NCBI RefSeq assembly: GCF_900637295.1
Contig: NZ_LR134363.1
Coordinates: forward strand, 496,001 to 560,000
DNA from: Actinomyces slackii
GTDB lineage: Bacteria > Actinomycetota > Actinomycetes > Actinomycetales > Actinomycetaceae
Length of the DNA: 64,000 nucleotides
Reading direction: 5' to 3'
Shown here: in pieces, positions 19,455-28,225 of the stretch
Layout of the letters: every line of letters starts with the position of its first letter
Position numbering within the stretch: the first letter of the stretch is position 1
The notes under the pieces: generated by a model
Told to the model about the DNA's origin: nothing
What the model saw: the letters and a program-made list of their open reading frames with translations, nothing else
Database searches by the model: none
Made by a program: the position numbers and the translations under genes

Positions 19455-19576
19455 TGTCCGTCCTGAACAACTTTAACGCCGGACACCAACACCCTCGCTG
19501 GAATCACCGCAGGTCAACCCATAGTTACCTACAGAAACTCAGCGGCAGCGAGGCTCAAAGTTGTTCAGGACGGACA
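19455..19576. repeat. 122-bp inverted-ended repeat, copy 2
   Basis: It has the same perfect 20-bp ends as copy 1 (19455-19474 and 19557-19576), the same 82-base spacing and the same direction. The core shares long identical blocks such as CCCATAGTTACCTAC. It lies between the convergent lipoprotein and hemQ genes and could also act as a terminator there. Confidence 0.85.
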
Positions 19577-19618
19577 ACGCGGGCCCTCAGCGGCCTCACG
19601 CAGCGGTGGGCCGCAGCA

Positions 19619-20401
19619 TCAGGTGCGGGGCTGGCGCTCGGCCCACTGGCGGGGGGACACGCGCCGGCCCGTGTAGAAGGGCGTGTCCACGCGCACGTGC
19701 AGGCGCGCCTCGGTGTAGCGCTGGTGATGCATGACGCCCTCAAGGCGATCCAGGGTGTCGGCCTCGAAGCCCAGGATCCACTCGTAGTCGCTCAGCCCGA
19801 AGGTCGCCAGGGTCGATCCCTTGACATCGGGGAACTTCGAGAAGCCGTGGCGGCCGTGAGCGGCCATGATCCGCGAGCGCGCCTCGGGCTCAAGCAGGTA
19901 CCACTCGTAGGAGCGCACGAAGGGGTAGACCATGACCCAGTCGCGCGGCGCCACCCCGGCCAGGCAGGCCGGCACATGGTTGCGGTTGAACTCGGCGGGG
20001 GTGTGCAGGCCCATGCAGGACCACACCGGCTCGAGCTGGCGGCCCAGCGCGCTGGCGCGCAGGCGGTGGTAGGCGTCCTGGAGGACCTCGGGGTCGTCGT
20101 CGAGCCACCACACGAGCAGGTCGGCGTCGGCGCGAAGCCCGCCGATGTCGTACCAGCCGCGGGTCGTCACCCCGCTGTCCTCGATGAACTGGGCGGACTC
20201 ATCGATGAGCCGCTCCCGGGCGGGCTCGGCGGCGGGCAGGGGGGAGGCCAGGCGGAAGACCGCGTAGAGGGTGTAGTGATACTGGTCGTTGATGGCATCG
20301 AGGTCGACGTCGGTGGCGTCGCGCGGGTCGCGGTGGGGGTGGCGCTCCTCGTCCTCGAAGCGGTGGAGGGGGCCGGCGGGATGGCTCGGGGTCTCGGTCA
20401 T
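19619..20401 (-). CDS. hemQ: Coproheme decarboxylase HemQ (ChdC)
   Basis: This is the last enzyme of the coproporphyrin route: H2O2-dependent decarboxylation of two propionates of iron-coproporphyrin III to give heme b. It is a chlorite-dismutase-fold protein of 260 residues from the ATG at 20401, which has AGGAG upstream and overlaps the cpfC stop (ATGA). The motif MVYPFVRSYEWYLL contains the likely catalytic Tyr (Y159), and HGRHGFSKF holds the probable proximal heme His (H182 or H185). The C-terminal GLSDYEWILGFEADTLDRL is typical of actinobacterial HemQ. The longer start at 20461 lies inside cpfC and lacks support. Confidence 0.93.
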   Translation of the reverse strand: MTETPSHPAGPLHRFEDEERHPHRDPRDATDVDLDAINDQYHYTLYAVFRLASPLPAAEPARERLIDESAQFIEDSGVTTRGWYDIGGLRADADLLVWWLDDDPEVLQDAYHRLRASALGRQLEPVWSCMGLHTPAEFNRNHVPACLAGVAPRDWVMVYPFVRSYEWYLLEPEARSRIMAAHGRHGFSKFPDVKGSTLATFGLSDYEWILGFEADTLDRLEGVMHHQRYTEARLHVRVDTPFYTGRRVSPRQWAERQPRT

Positions 20402-21726
20402 GACTGCTCCTGGGGGTGTGGTTGCGTGCGGGTGGTGGGGCGTGCGCCGGGCAGGCAGCATGAGGGCGGGCAGACCGTGTGGAAGGGGCCGACGCCGGTA
20501 GTGGACTCCGGGCGAACGATCTCCCCCCGGGCGGTGGCCGCCCGCTCGGCCAGGATATCGACCAGGGAGGCGATGAAGGCCGGGTGAGTGCCGGCGGTGG
20601 CGGCCCGCGCATAGGGCAGGCCGAGCTCTTCAGCGGTCTGGGCCGCCTCGGTGTCCAGGTCGAAGACCACCTCCATGTGGTCGCAGATGAATCCGATGGG
20701 AGCCACGACCACACCGGGGCAGTCCTGCTCGGCCAGGGCCTCGAGGTGGTCGTTGATGTCGGGCTCCAGCCAGCGCGCCTGGGGAGGGCCCGAGCGCGAG
20801 CAGTAGACGAGGTCGTGGCCCAGCGACTCCAGTCCCAGTCGGCGGGCCACCTCGGGAACGAGCACCCGCGCCAGGGCCTCGTGCTGGGCGGCGTAGGAGA
20901 TCTCCGTGGACAGGTCGGCGCTGACCCCCGGCTCGGGCTCCCCGGCCATCCCGGGATCCGCCGCCCCTTGGCCGGCCGACCCGGCCGAGCCGGCTGAGCC
21001 CGCCTCCATGGAGACGGGGATGGAGTGGGTGACCAGCACGAGCCGGACCCCCTGGGCATCCACCCCCTGATCGGCGAGCCTGCCGTAGGCGGCGAGGATG
21101 GCCTCGACATTGGCCTGGAGCATGCCGGGGGTGTTGTAGTAGGGCCGGGCCTTGTCCACGCTGAGGACGCCCTCCAGGGGCGCCCCGCCCGCTCCGCCGA
21201 CCCTGGCGGCGGCGTCGGCCTCCTCATCGCCGGTGGCGCCATCGGTGCCCGCCTCGATGCGGGCGATGGCCCCGGCCACGTCCTCGCGGTACTGGCGGCA
21301 GCCCGAGTACGAGCCGTAGGCGGCGGTGGTCAGGGCCAGGACTCGGCGGGCGCCGGCGTCGGCCAGCTCGCGCAGGGCCTGGCTGACGAAGGGACGCCAG
21401 TTGCGGTTGCCGATGACCACGGGCAGGTGGCAGCCGCGGCGGGCCAGCTCGGCGCGCAGGGCCGCCAGCAGCTCGGCGTTGCGGGCGTTGATCGGCGAGA
21501 CCCCGCCGAAGCGCTGGTAGTGGGTGGAGACCTCCATGAGCCGGGAGTCGGGCACGCCCCGTCCGGCGGTGGCGTTGCGCATGAAGGGCAGGACGTCGTC
21601 GGGCCCCTCAGGCCCCCCGTAGGACAGGACGAGGACGGCGTCGTAGGGGGCCAGGGGCCCGGCCAGGGTCGCGGCGGCCTCAGGCAGGGCCACCACCTCC
21701 GGGGTCTCGATGGTCAGCTCACTCAT
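20398..21726 (-). CDS. cpfC: Coproporphyrin III ferrochelatase
   Basis: The 442-residue ferrochelatase fold begins AVLVLSYGGPEGPDDVLPFMRNATAGRGVP. It has the family block RFGGVSPINARNAELL, VIGNRNWRPFV and YGSYSGCRQY, and near the C-terminus IGFICDHMEVVFDLDTEA. Actinobacterial members insert Fe2+ into coproporphyrin III. About 70 low-complexity or inserted residues occur near residues 150-260. The gene overlaps hemA upstream by eight bases and hemQ downstream by four, so hemA-cpfC-hemQ is one operon. The N-terminal 20 residues before APYDAVL are poorly conserved, and a later start is possible. Confidence 0.92.
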   Translation of the reverse strand: MSELTIETPEVVALPEAAATLAGPLAPYDAVLVLSYGGPEGPDDVLPFMRNATAGRGVPDSRLMEVSTHYQRFGGVSPINARNAELLAALRAELARRGCHLPVVIGNRNWRPFVSQALRELADAGARRVLALTTAAYGSYSGCRQYREDVAGAIARIEAGTDGATGDEEADAAARVGGAGGAPLEGVLSVDKARPYYNTPGMLQANVEAILAAYGRLADQGVDAQGVRLVLVTHSIPVSMEAGSAGSAGSAGQGAADPGMAGEPEPGVSADLSTEISYAAQHEALARVLVPEVARRLGLESLGHDLVYCSRSGPPQARWLEPDINDHLEALAEQDCPGVVVAPIGFICDHMEVVFDLDTEAAQTAEELGLPYARAATAGTHPAFIASLVDILAERAATARGEIVRPESTTGVGPFHTVCPPSCCLPGARPTTRTQPHPQEQS

Positions 21727-22981
21727 GGGCGGCCCGCGCCAGATCGGGGCCCAGCACGAGGGCCAGGGCCTGACGGTAGGCGTCCTGCTGACCGGCCTCC
21801 CCGGCCCGGCGGGCCTGGACCGTGGGGACGTGCAGGAGGCGGGCGGCCAGGCGCTGGAGGGCGCGCTCGGCCTCTGCCAGGCTCACGGAGTCCGTCTCGC
21901 CGGCGGGGCGCAGTCGGGCGGCCTCCTCCTCCACCACCCGATCCGCCGCGGCGCGCACGGCGGTGATGAGGGGGGCCATGGCGCGTCCGGCGAGGTCCCG
22001 CTCGAAGGCGCCGGCCTCGGCCTCGACAATGGCCTGGGCCTGCTCGATATCCGCTCCGGCGGCGGCCGGAACGGCCTGGCGGATGCCATCCAGGTCCAGG
22101 CAGACCACGCCGGGCAGCTCGGCGACGCCGGCCTCGACGTCGCGGGGCAGGGCCAGGTCGAGGATGACCAGTCGGGTGCGGGTCCCGTCATCCCGGGACC
22201 GGGCCTCCAGCGCCTGGCGGACTCGATCGGCGCTGAGGATCGGCCCTCCCATGCCGCGGCAGGTGATGACGAGGTCGGCCTGGGCCAGAGCCTGGGCCAG
22301 GGCCTCCGGGGCGACGGCGCGCAGCCCCCTGCTGCGGGCGAAGTCCTGGCCCCGCTGGCTGGAGGCGGAGTGGACGGCGATGGAGGTGGCCCCGTGCTCG
22401 CGCAGGGCGCTGACCGTGGCCCCCGCGTAGGAGCCGGTGCCCACCAGGAGGACGCGGGCGCCGGGCAGGGGGCCCAGCTCCCGCTCGGCCAGGCCCACGC
22501 CCACGGCGACGATGCTGCGGCCCCGGCCGGCCAGGGAGGTCTCCCCGGCCACTCGGCGCGAGGCGATGGAGGCGTGCTCGACGGCGCGGATGAGCTCGGT
22601 GCTGGCGGTGGCCTCGGCGGTGGCGGTGCGCAGGGCGCGGCGCAGCTGGCCGGCGATCTGGCGCTCGCCGATGACCATGGAGCGCAGCCCGCTGGCGGTG
22701 GCGAAGAGCTCGCGGTGGGCCTCGGCCCCCTGCCAGCTGGACAGCTCCGGGGGCTGGTCAAGGCCGGCGCGCCTGGCCAGGAAGCGCGCGATGGCGCTGG
22801 CGTCCAGCTCGTCGGCCTCCAGGAGGAGGGCCAGGCGGTTGCAGGTGGCCAGGACAAGGGCGCCGCGCAGGGCGAAGCCCGACATGAGGTCGGGCCCCAG
22901 GCGCGGCGCCGCGGCGCTGAGGCGCGCGACGGCGTCGAGGCTCAGGCGGCGGTGATCGGCGGAGAGAAAATACATGGACAC
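21719..22981 (-). CDS. hemA: Glutamyl-tRNA reductase
   Basis: First committed step of heme synthesis: NADPH-dependent reduction of glutamyl-tRNA to glutamate-1-semialdehyde, consumed by HemL. The 420-residue protein has the catalytic Cys in VLATCNRLALLL (about residue 47), the GLRSMVIGERQIAGQLR block, a Rossmann segment (LPGARVLLVGTGSYAGATV) and a C-terminal dimerisation helix region. The start is GTG at 22981, with an in-frame ATG two codons on. It heads the leftward hemA-cpfC-hemQ operon, divergent from hemE. Confidence 0.93.
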   Translation of the reverse strand: MSMYFLSADHRRLSLDAVARLSAAAPRLGPDLMSGFALRGALVLATCNRLALLLEADELDASAIARFLARRAGLDQPPELSSWQGAEAHRELFATASGLRSMVIGERQIAGQLRRALRTATAEATASTELIRAVEHASIASRRVAGETSLAGRGRSIVAVGVGLAERELGPLPGARVLLVGTGSYAGATVSALREHGATSIAVHSASSQRGQDFARSRGLRAVAPEALAQALAQADLVITCRGMGGPILSADRVRQALEARSRDDGTRTRLVILDLALPRDVEAGVAELPGVVCLDLDGIRQAVPAAAGADIEQAQAIVEAEAGAFERDLAGRAMAPLITAVRAAADRVVEEEAARLRPAGETDSVSLAEAERALQRLAARLLHVPTVQARRAGEAGQQDAYRQALALVLGPDLARAAHE

Positions 22982-23048
22982 AGTGCTTGTATTGAATCAT
23001 CGCTGGCAGCTGTGAGCACAATGGCGCCTATCGCAGGAGCAGAATCGT

Positions 23049-23065
23049 TCTGACGCTCCGTCAGA
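23049..23065. promoter_or_regulatory. Palindrome between hemA and hemE
   Basis: TCTGACGCTCCGTCAGA is a perfect 7-bp dyad around a CTC spacer in the 162-bp gap between the divergent heme operons. It overlaps an AT-rich GATATATG that could be a -10 box for hemE. A smaller GATTCC/GGAATC hairpin lies at 23104-23119. It is a candidate operator; the regulator is unknown. Confidence 0.45.
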
Positions 23066-23143
23066 TATATGGAATCAGGCTGACCTGCGCACACCTTCTC
23101 TTGGATTCCCGCCGGAATCGCCTCTCAAGGAGTTCTTCGCGCA

Positions 23144-24454
23144 ATGATAGGACCATCCACGGCGCATGGTGCTGACACTACGCGGCGTCATGATCCGCAA
23201 TCCTTCGACACAATTTCTGAAAGCGAATCATTGCTGAAATCTCATCGGATTGACTCATCTCACCGCCTCCCCGCGCTGCTGGAGGCACTGGCCGGCGAGC
23301 GGGGCGAGCGGACGCCCGTGTGGTTCATGCGCCAGGCGGGCCGCTCCCTGCCCGAGTACCGGCGCGCCCGGGCCGCCGCGGGCCTGTCCATGCTGGAGGC
23401 CTGCCTGGATCCCGGGCTCGCCGCGGAGATCACGCTGCAGCCGGTGCGGCGCCACGGGGTCGATGCCGCCGTGCTCTTCTCCGACATCATGGTCCCGCTG
23501 CTCCTGGCCGGGGTGGATGTGCGCATCGAGGAGGGGGTGGGCCCGGTTCTGGCCGCCCCGGTGCGCAGCCGCGAGCAGATCGACGCCCTGGTGGCCGCCC
23601 CTCCAGCAGGCGACGGGCTGGAGTCGGTGGCGCAGGCCGCGCGCCGCGTGGTCGTCGAGCTGGGGGCGCCAGGGCGGCCGGGGAGCCGCGAGCACTTGAG
23701 CCCACGCCAGCGCGCCGGCCTGGAGGTCAGCGCCGGTCAGGCGGGATGGACCCCGCTCATCGCCTTCGGGGGCGCGCCCTTCACCCTGGCCGCCTACCTC
23801 GTCGAGGGCCGCCCCAGCCGCGACCACCTGGCCGCCCGCACCCTCATGCACGCCGATCCGAGCTCCTGGCACAGGCTCATGACCTGGTGCGCGCAGGTCA
23901 CCGGGGCCTTCATCGCCGCGCAGGTGCGCGCCGGGGCGGCCGCCGCCCAGCTCTTCGACTCCTGGGCCGGCAGCCTCTCCCCCGCGGACTACCGCCGCCA
24001 TGTCCAGCCCTACTCGGCCCTGGCCCTCCAGGTCGCCGGCCGGGCCCACTCCCCCACCACGGGGGCGCCCCCGCCGCTGATCCACTTCGGCACGGGCACC
24101 GCCCGCATCCTGGCCGATATGCGGGACGCGGGGGCCGACGCCGTCGGCGTGGATGACCGTACCGGGCTGGAGGAGGCGGCCCGGGCCGTCGAGGCCTCCC
24201 GCGCCGGGGCCTGCCCGCTCCAGGGGAACCTGGACCCGGCGCTTCTGGGAGCGCCCTGGCCCGTTGTCCAGGCCGGCGTTGAGGAGTGCCTGGCGGCGGG
24301 GCAACAGGCCCCGGGGCACGTGGTCAACCTGGGGCACGGGGTGCCCCCCGGGACGGATCCTGCCGTGCTGACCCGCATCGTGGCGCAGGTGCACGGCTCA
24401 GCCGACTGGGATGCCACGGCGCGCCGGGCCTGGGACCCCGAGGAGGAGTCGTGA
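23144..24454 (+). CDS. hemE: Uroporphyrinogen decarboxylase
   Basis: It decarboxylates uroporphyrinogen III to coproporphyrinogen III. The 436-residue protein has an N-terminal extension of about 40 residues before LPALLEALAGERGERTPVW. It carries the two signatures PVWFMRQAGRSLPEYRR and VLFSDIMVPLLLAGVD, with the active-site Asp in the second, then WTPLIAFGGAPFTLAAYL and the C-terminal VNLGHGVPPGTDP. AAGGAG lies 11 bases before the ATG, so the start is plausible but not certain. The oxidase gene begins within its stop codon (GTGA overlap). Confidence 0.95.
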   Translation: MIGPSTAHGADTTRRHDPQSFDTISESESLLKSHRIDSSHRLPALLEALAGERGERTPVWFMRQAGRSLPEYRRARAAAGLSMLEACLDPGLAAEITLQPVRRHGVDAAVLFSDIMVPLLLAGVDVRIEEGVGPVLAAPVRSREQIDALVAAPPAGDGLESVAQAARRVVVELGAPGRPGSREHLSPRQRAGLEVSAGQAGWTPLIAFGGAPFTLAAYLVEGRPSRDHLAARTLMHADPSSWHRLMTWCAQVTGAFIAAQVRAGAAAAQLFDSWAGSLSPADYRRHVQPYSALALQVAGRAHSPTTGAPPPLIHFGTGTARILADMRDAGADAVGVDDRTGLEEAARAVEASRAGACPLQGNLDPALLGAPWPVVQAGVEECLAAGQQAPGHVVNLGHGVPPGTDPAVLTRIVAQVHGSADWDATARRAWDPEEES

Positions 24455-25980
24455 GCGGGCCCGGCACCCCGGCCGGCCCCACCCCGGAGCCGGCGGCGAA
24501 GCGCGCCGGCCGGTGGGACGCCGTCGTCGTGGGAGGCGGGATCGCGGGGCTGAGCGCCGCCTGGGAGCTGGCCCGCGCGGGCCTGGCCCCCCTGCTCATC
24601 GAGGCCCGCGGCTACACGGGGGGCCTGGTGGCCGGAGCGGAGATCGCCGGGGTCCCCATGGACCTGGGCGCCGAGGGCTTCGCGCTGCGCGGCGCCGGGG
24701 ACGGCGTCTTCCCCGTGGCGCAGATGGCCGAGGAGCTGGGCCTGGCGGTTCGCGCCCCCCAGGGCAGGCCCCGGCTCTTCCTGCCACCACTGGAGGGCAC
24801 CGGCGCCTGGTCGCTGCACCGCTTCCCCGCCCAGGCCCTTCTGGGCATCCCGGCCGACCCCCTGGCCGCCGATGTCGTGGACATCATCGGCCAGGAGGCC
24901 GCGCACCGGGCGGCTGCCGACCGCGAGCTGCCGGCAGCCGTGGGCACGGACCCCCAGGCCCCCGGCGACCTGGCCTCATTCGTCTCGGCGCGGATGGGGC
25001 CGGGGGTCCTTGAGCGGCTGGTCCGCCCGATCGTCGCGGGCATCCACACCGCCGACCCGAGCCTCCTGGCGGCCGACGCCATCGCCCCCGGCCTGCGCCG
25101 CGAGACCGCGCGGCTGGGCAGTCTGGCGGCGGCCGTCGAATCGAGGCTCGGGACGCGCTCGGCCAGCCGCAGCGCCAGTGTCGAGGGGGGCATGCTGGCC
25201 CTGACCGGCGCCCTGCGCGAGGCGATCGAGGCGGCCGGGGGCACGGTGGCGACCCGTACCGGGGCCCAGTGGATGCGCCGCGAGGCCGGGGCCTGGAGCC
25301 TGGGGATCGCCGCCACCGGGAGGGGGGCCACGCCGTCTGATGAGCCCGTGCCGGTGGCGCCCGAGGAGGTCGTGCGCACCGGGCGCGTGGTGCTGGCCTG
25401 CTCGGCGGGCGCGGCGCTGCGCCTCCTGACCGGCGCGGGCCTCGACACCGAGGTGCCCATCGCCCGCGGCGCCCCCATCGCCCGCCTCATCATGGTCCTG
25501 CGCGCCCCCGGCCTCGACGGGGAGCCGGTGGGCTCGGGGCTGCTCGTGGCGCCCGGGCAGGCGCCGGTGGGCGCCAGGGCGCTGACGCATCTGAGCGTGA
25601 AGTGGCCGTGGATCGGGCGAGGGCTGCGGCAGGAGCACGGCCCGGGCATCCACGCCCTGCGCCTGTCCTACGGGGCGGGCGGCCCGCAGTTGGCGGCCGC
25701 CCTGGAGGATGTTGCCGTCCTGACCGGGGTGCGCCTGGGGCCCGAGGCGGTGATCGAGCACAAGCTGGTGCGCTGGGACGGGACCCTGCCCCCGGCCACG
25801 CCCGAGCACCGCGAGCGCGTGGCGCGCCTGGAGGAGAGCGTCGCCGGGCTTGAGGGCTTGGCGGTGACGGGGGCGTGGGTCGCCGGAACGGGGATCGCGG
25901 CGGTGGTCGGCCATGCCCGCCGCGCCGGAACCCGGCTGGCGGGCGACCGGTTTGGAGGGGATGAGATCGGGGCACCCTGA
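24451..25980 (+). CDS. hemG: Coproporphyrinogen III oxidase, HemY/HemG-type flavoprotein
   Basis: This FAD enzyme (509 residues from GTG at 24451) has the dinucleotide motif DAVVVGGGIAGLSAAWELARAG and RGYTGGLV. It also has the MGPGVLERLVRPIVAGIHTADP block of the HemY family and the C-terminal FAD contact VTGAWVAGTGIAAVVGHARRAG. With cpfC and hemQ present and no hemF, hemN or hemH in the cluster, the expected reaction is coproporphyrinogen III to coproporphyrin III (CgoX) rather than protoporphyrinogen oxidation. The name hemG/hemY/cgoX varies between databases. It is translationally coupled to hemE. Confidence 0.9.
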   Translation: MSGPGTPAGPTPEPAAKRAGRWDAVVVGGGIAGLSAAWELARAGLAPLLIEARGYTGGLVAGAEIAGVPMDLGAEGFALRGAGDGVFPVAQMAEELGLAVRAPQGRPRLFLPPLEGTGAWSLHRFPAQALLGIPADPLAADVVDIIGQEAAHRAAADRELPAAVGTDPQAPGDLASFVSARMGPGVLERLVRPIVAGIHTADPSLLAADAIAPGLRRETARLGSLAAAVESRLGTRSASRSASVEGGMLALTGALREAIEAAGGTVATRTGAQWMRREAGAWSLGIAATGRGATPSDEPVPVAPEEVVRTGRVVLACSAGAALRLLTGAGLDTEVPIARGAPIARLIMVLRAPGLDGEPVGSGLLVAPGQAPVGARALTHLSVKWPWIGRGLRQEHGPGIHALRLSYGAGGPQLAAALEDVAVLTGVRLGPEAVIEHKLVRWDGTLPPATPEHRERVARLEESVAGLEGLAVTGAWVAGTGIAAVVGHARRAGTRLAGDRFGGDEIGAP

Positions 25981-26133
25981 ACGCGGATTTCATCTCCGCA
26001 GGTCACGCCTTAGTAACCCTCGGGTAGCCAGGAGGCGCTGAGGTTAATGCCCTCCACAATGGTCGTCCACCCGGTCATCGGCCCGGTCACCACTGGCACC
26101 ACTGGGCGCGGGCCGATCCTCTAGGCTCGCGGC

Positions 26134-27213
26134 ATGGACAGACACGGTCGGGCACTGCGGCTGGGAACGCGCGGATCGCGGCTGGCGCTGGTCCAGTCCG
26201 AGCAGGCGGCGCGCGACCTGGAGGCGGCCGGCGCCCCGGCCATTGAGCTGGTCACCGTGCGCACCGGCGGCGATGGCGATCGCACCCCCCTTCGCGAGCT
26301 CGGCGGCGTGGGCGTCTTCGCGGCCAGGCTGCGGCGCGCGCTGCTGGATCGGGAGGTGGACCTGGCCGTTCACTCCTGCAAGGACCTGCCCTCCCGGCCG
26401 GTCGACGGCCTGGAGCTCATCTGCGTGCCGCGTCGCGAGGATCCCCGCGACGCCCTGTGCGCCCGCGACGGCCTGACCCTGACGACCCTGCCCCCCGGCG
26501 CGAGGGTGGGCACCGGCTCACCGCGCCGCGCCGCCCAGCTCCTGGCCGCCCGGGCGGACCTGGAGGTGGTGGACCTGCGCGGGAACGTGCCCACGCGCCT
26601 GTCCCGAGTGCGCGGCCTGGACATGGGCGCCGACGAGCCCGTGGCGCCCGCCACCGCTGACACCCGCGGCGACCTGGATGCGGTGGTCCTGGCCATGGCG
26701 GGGCTCAGGCGCCTGGGCCTGGAGCGCTTCGCCACCCAGGTGATGGACACCGATGTCATGCTGCCCGCCCCGGCGCAGGGCGCCCTGGCCATCGAGGCCC
26801 GCGCCGACCTCCTGGCCGCCGCCGGGCACGAGGCCCTGGCCGGGGCGGCGGCGCGCCTGGAGGACGCCGGCACCCGCCTGGCCATCACCGCCGAGCGCGC
26901 TCTCATGGCCGCCCTGGGGGCGGGCTGCGCCGCCCCCGTGGGGGCGCTGGCCCAGGTGGTCGAGCCCGGGGCCGCGCCCGGGAGCCGGGACCTGGTGCTG
27001 CGCGCCCTGGTCTGCTCTGCTGATGGGCGCCGCCAGCGCCACTGCGAGCTGCGGACGCCCCTGCCCGGCGCGGCCGGGGCGGGCGACGATCATGCCGCCG
27101 CCGAGGAGCTCGGCGCCCGGGCGGCGAGCTCGCTCCTGGACAACGGCGCCGCCGGCATCGTCGACCTGCGCGCCAGTAGGCCCTCCCACATGCCGCCCCG
27201 GGGCCGCGCATGA
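26134..27213 (+). CDS. hemC: Hydroxymethylbilane synthase (porphobilinogen deaminase)
   Basis: It polymerises four porphobilinogens to hydroxymethylbilane on a dipyrromethane cofactor. Motifs over 359 residues are LRLGTRGSRLALVQSEQ, the DLAVHSCKDLP segment with the catalytic Asp nearby, VGTGSPRRAAQLLA, VVDLRGNVPTRLSRV and the cofactor Cys in ALGAGCAAPVGA (about residue 265). A small insert follows the DLRGN motif. The 153 bases upstream contain no gene, so hemC may have its own promoter; a small GCGGA/TCCGC hairpin follows the hemG stop. Its stop overlaps the hemD start. Confidence 0.95.
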   Translation: MDRHGRALRLGTRGSRLALVQSEQAARDLEAAGAPAIELVTVRTGGDGDRTPLRELGGVGVFAARLRRALLDREVDLAVHSCKDLPSRPVDGLELICVPRREDPRDALCARDGLTLTTLPPGARVGTGSPRRAAQLLAARADLEVVDLRGNVPTRLSRVRGLDMGADEPVAPATADTRGDLDAVVLAMAGLRRLGLERFATQVMDTDVMLPAPAQGALAIEARADLLAAAGHEALAGAAARLEDAGTRLAITAERALMAALGAGCAAPVGALAQVVEPGAAPGSRDLVLRALVCSADGRRQRHCELRTPLPGAAGAGDDHAAAEELGARAASSLLDNGAAGIVDLRASRPSHMPPRGRA

Positions 27214-28214
27214 GCGGCCCGCAGACCTCGGCCCCGCGAGGCCCGGGCGGAGGCGCCCTGGCCGGGGGCGAGGTCGTGGCGCCCCGGCATCATGAGCCCG
27301 ACGCATCCGCCCCGCCCACAGGCCTGGCTGAGGCAGCAGCGCCTTCCGCCTCCCGCACGGGGCCCTCGGCACCTGCCCAGCCCGGCACGCCGTCCGCCGG
27401 CCCACCGTCCTGCCAGCCATTGGCCGGGCGCTGCATTCTGCTGCCCCGGCTGCGCGAGCCCGACGCCCTGGCCGACGAGCTGGAGAGCGCGGGGGCGCGG
27501 GTTGTGCGCGCGGCCCTGACCCGGACCGTGCCGGGAGATACCGCGGCACTGGCGGAGCTGGCGCGCCTGGCCGCATCCGGGCAGGCCGATTGGCTGGTCC
27601 TGACCTCGGCCCGCACCGTCTGGGCCCTCACCCCTCACCTGCGCGCCGCCGAGGCCGGCCCTGGCCGCCTGCCGCTTCGGGTCGCCGTCGTCGGGCCGGC
27701 GACAGCCCGCGCCTGGGTGGAGGAGACCGGCACCGCCCCGGATCTGGTGGCCGCCGGCAGCGCGGCCGCCCTGGCCGGGCACCCCGAGCTGGCCCGCGGC
27801 ACCGGGCGCCTTCTCCTGCCCGCCTCCGCCCTGGCCGATCCCGCTCTGGCCCGCGCCCTGGGCGAGTCCGGGTGGGAGGTGGTGCGCGCCGCGGCCTACT
27901 CCACGGCCGCCGTCGGGCACGATGACCTCCCGCCGGGCCTGGAGCGGGCCTGGCGCCAGGAGGTGGAGGCCGCCGTCCTGACCGCCCCCTCCACCACCCG
28001 CGCCCTGCTGGACCTGCTGGGCCCGCCGCGCGGCGCCCGGCTCATCGCCATCGGGGCGACCACGGCGCGGGCAGCCACCGCCATGGGCCTGCCCGTGGCC
28101 GCCACGGCCGGGGCCCCCACCCCAGCCGGGGTGCGCGAGGCCGTCTTGCGCGCCCTGGGATTCCCTGTTGCTACGGTGGACCAGGGCCCGCAGCAGGGCC
28201 CGCAGCCCGCCTGA
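27210..28214 (+). CDS. hemD: Uroporphyrinogen-III synthase
   Basis: It closes hydroxymethylbilane to uroporphyrinogen III with D-ring inversion. Of 334 residues the first 75 are Pro/Ala/Ser-rich and non-conserved; the HemD fold starts at [19 protein letters not shown]. Recognisable pieces are [47 protein letters not shown] and [20 protein letters not shown]. HemD sequences are divergent, but the position between hemC and hemB settles the call. The ATGA overlap with hemC shows coupling. Confidence 0.88.
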   Translation: MSGPQTSAPRGPGGGALAGGEVVAPRHHEPDASAPPTGLAEAAAPSASRTGPSAPAQPGTPSAGPPSCQPLAGRCILLPRLREPDALADELESAGARVVRAALTRTVPGDTAALAELARLAASGQADWLVLTSARTVWALTPHLRAAEAGPGRLPLRVAVVGPATARAWVEETGTAPDLVAAGSAAALAGHPELARGTGRLLLPASALADPALARALGESGWEVVRAAAYSTAAVGHDDLPPGLERAWRQEVEAAVLTAPSTTRALLDLLGPPRGARLIAIGATTARAATAMGLPVAATAGAPTPAGVREAVLRALGFPVATVDQGPQQGPQPA

Positions 28215-28225
28215 GGAGACCACGC

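Noticed and set aside
25981-26133. A possible iron box before hemC (TTAGTAACCC... and GAGGTTAATG pieces)
   Set aside because: The halves do not align with the DtxR/IdeR consensus at proper spacing.
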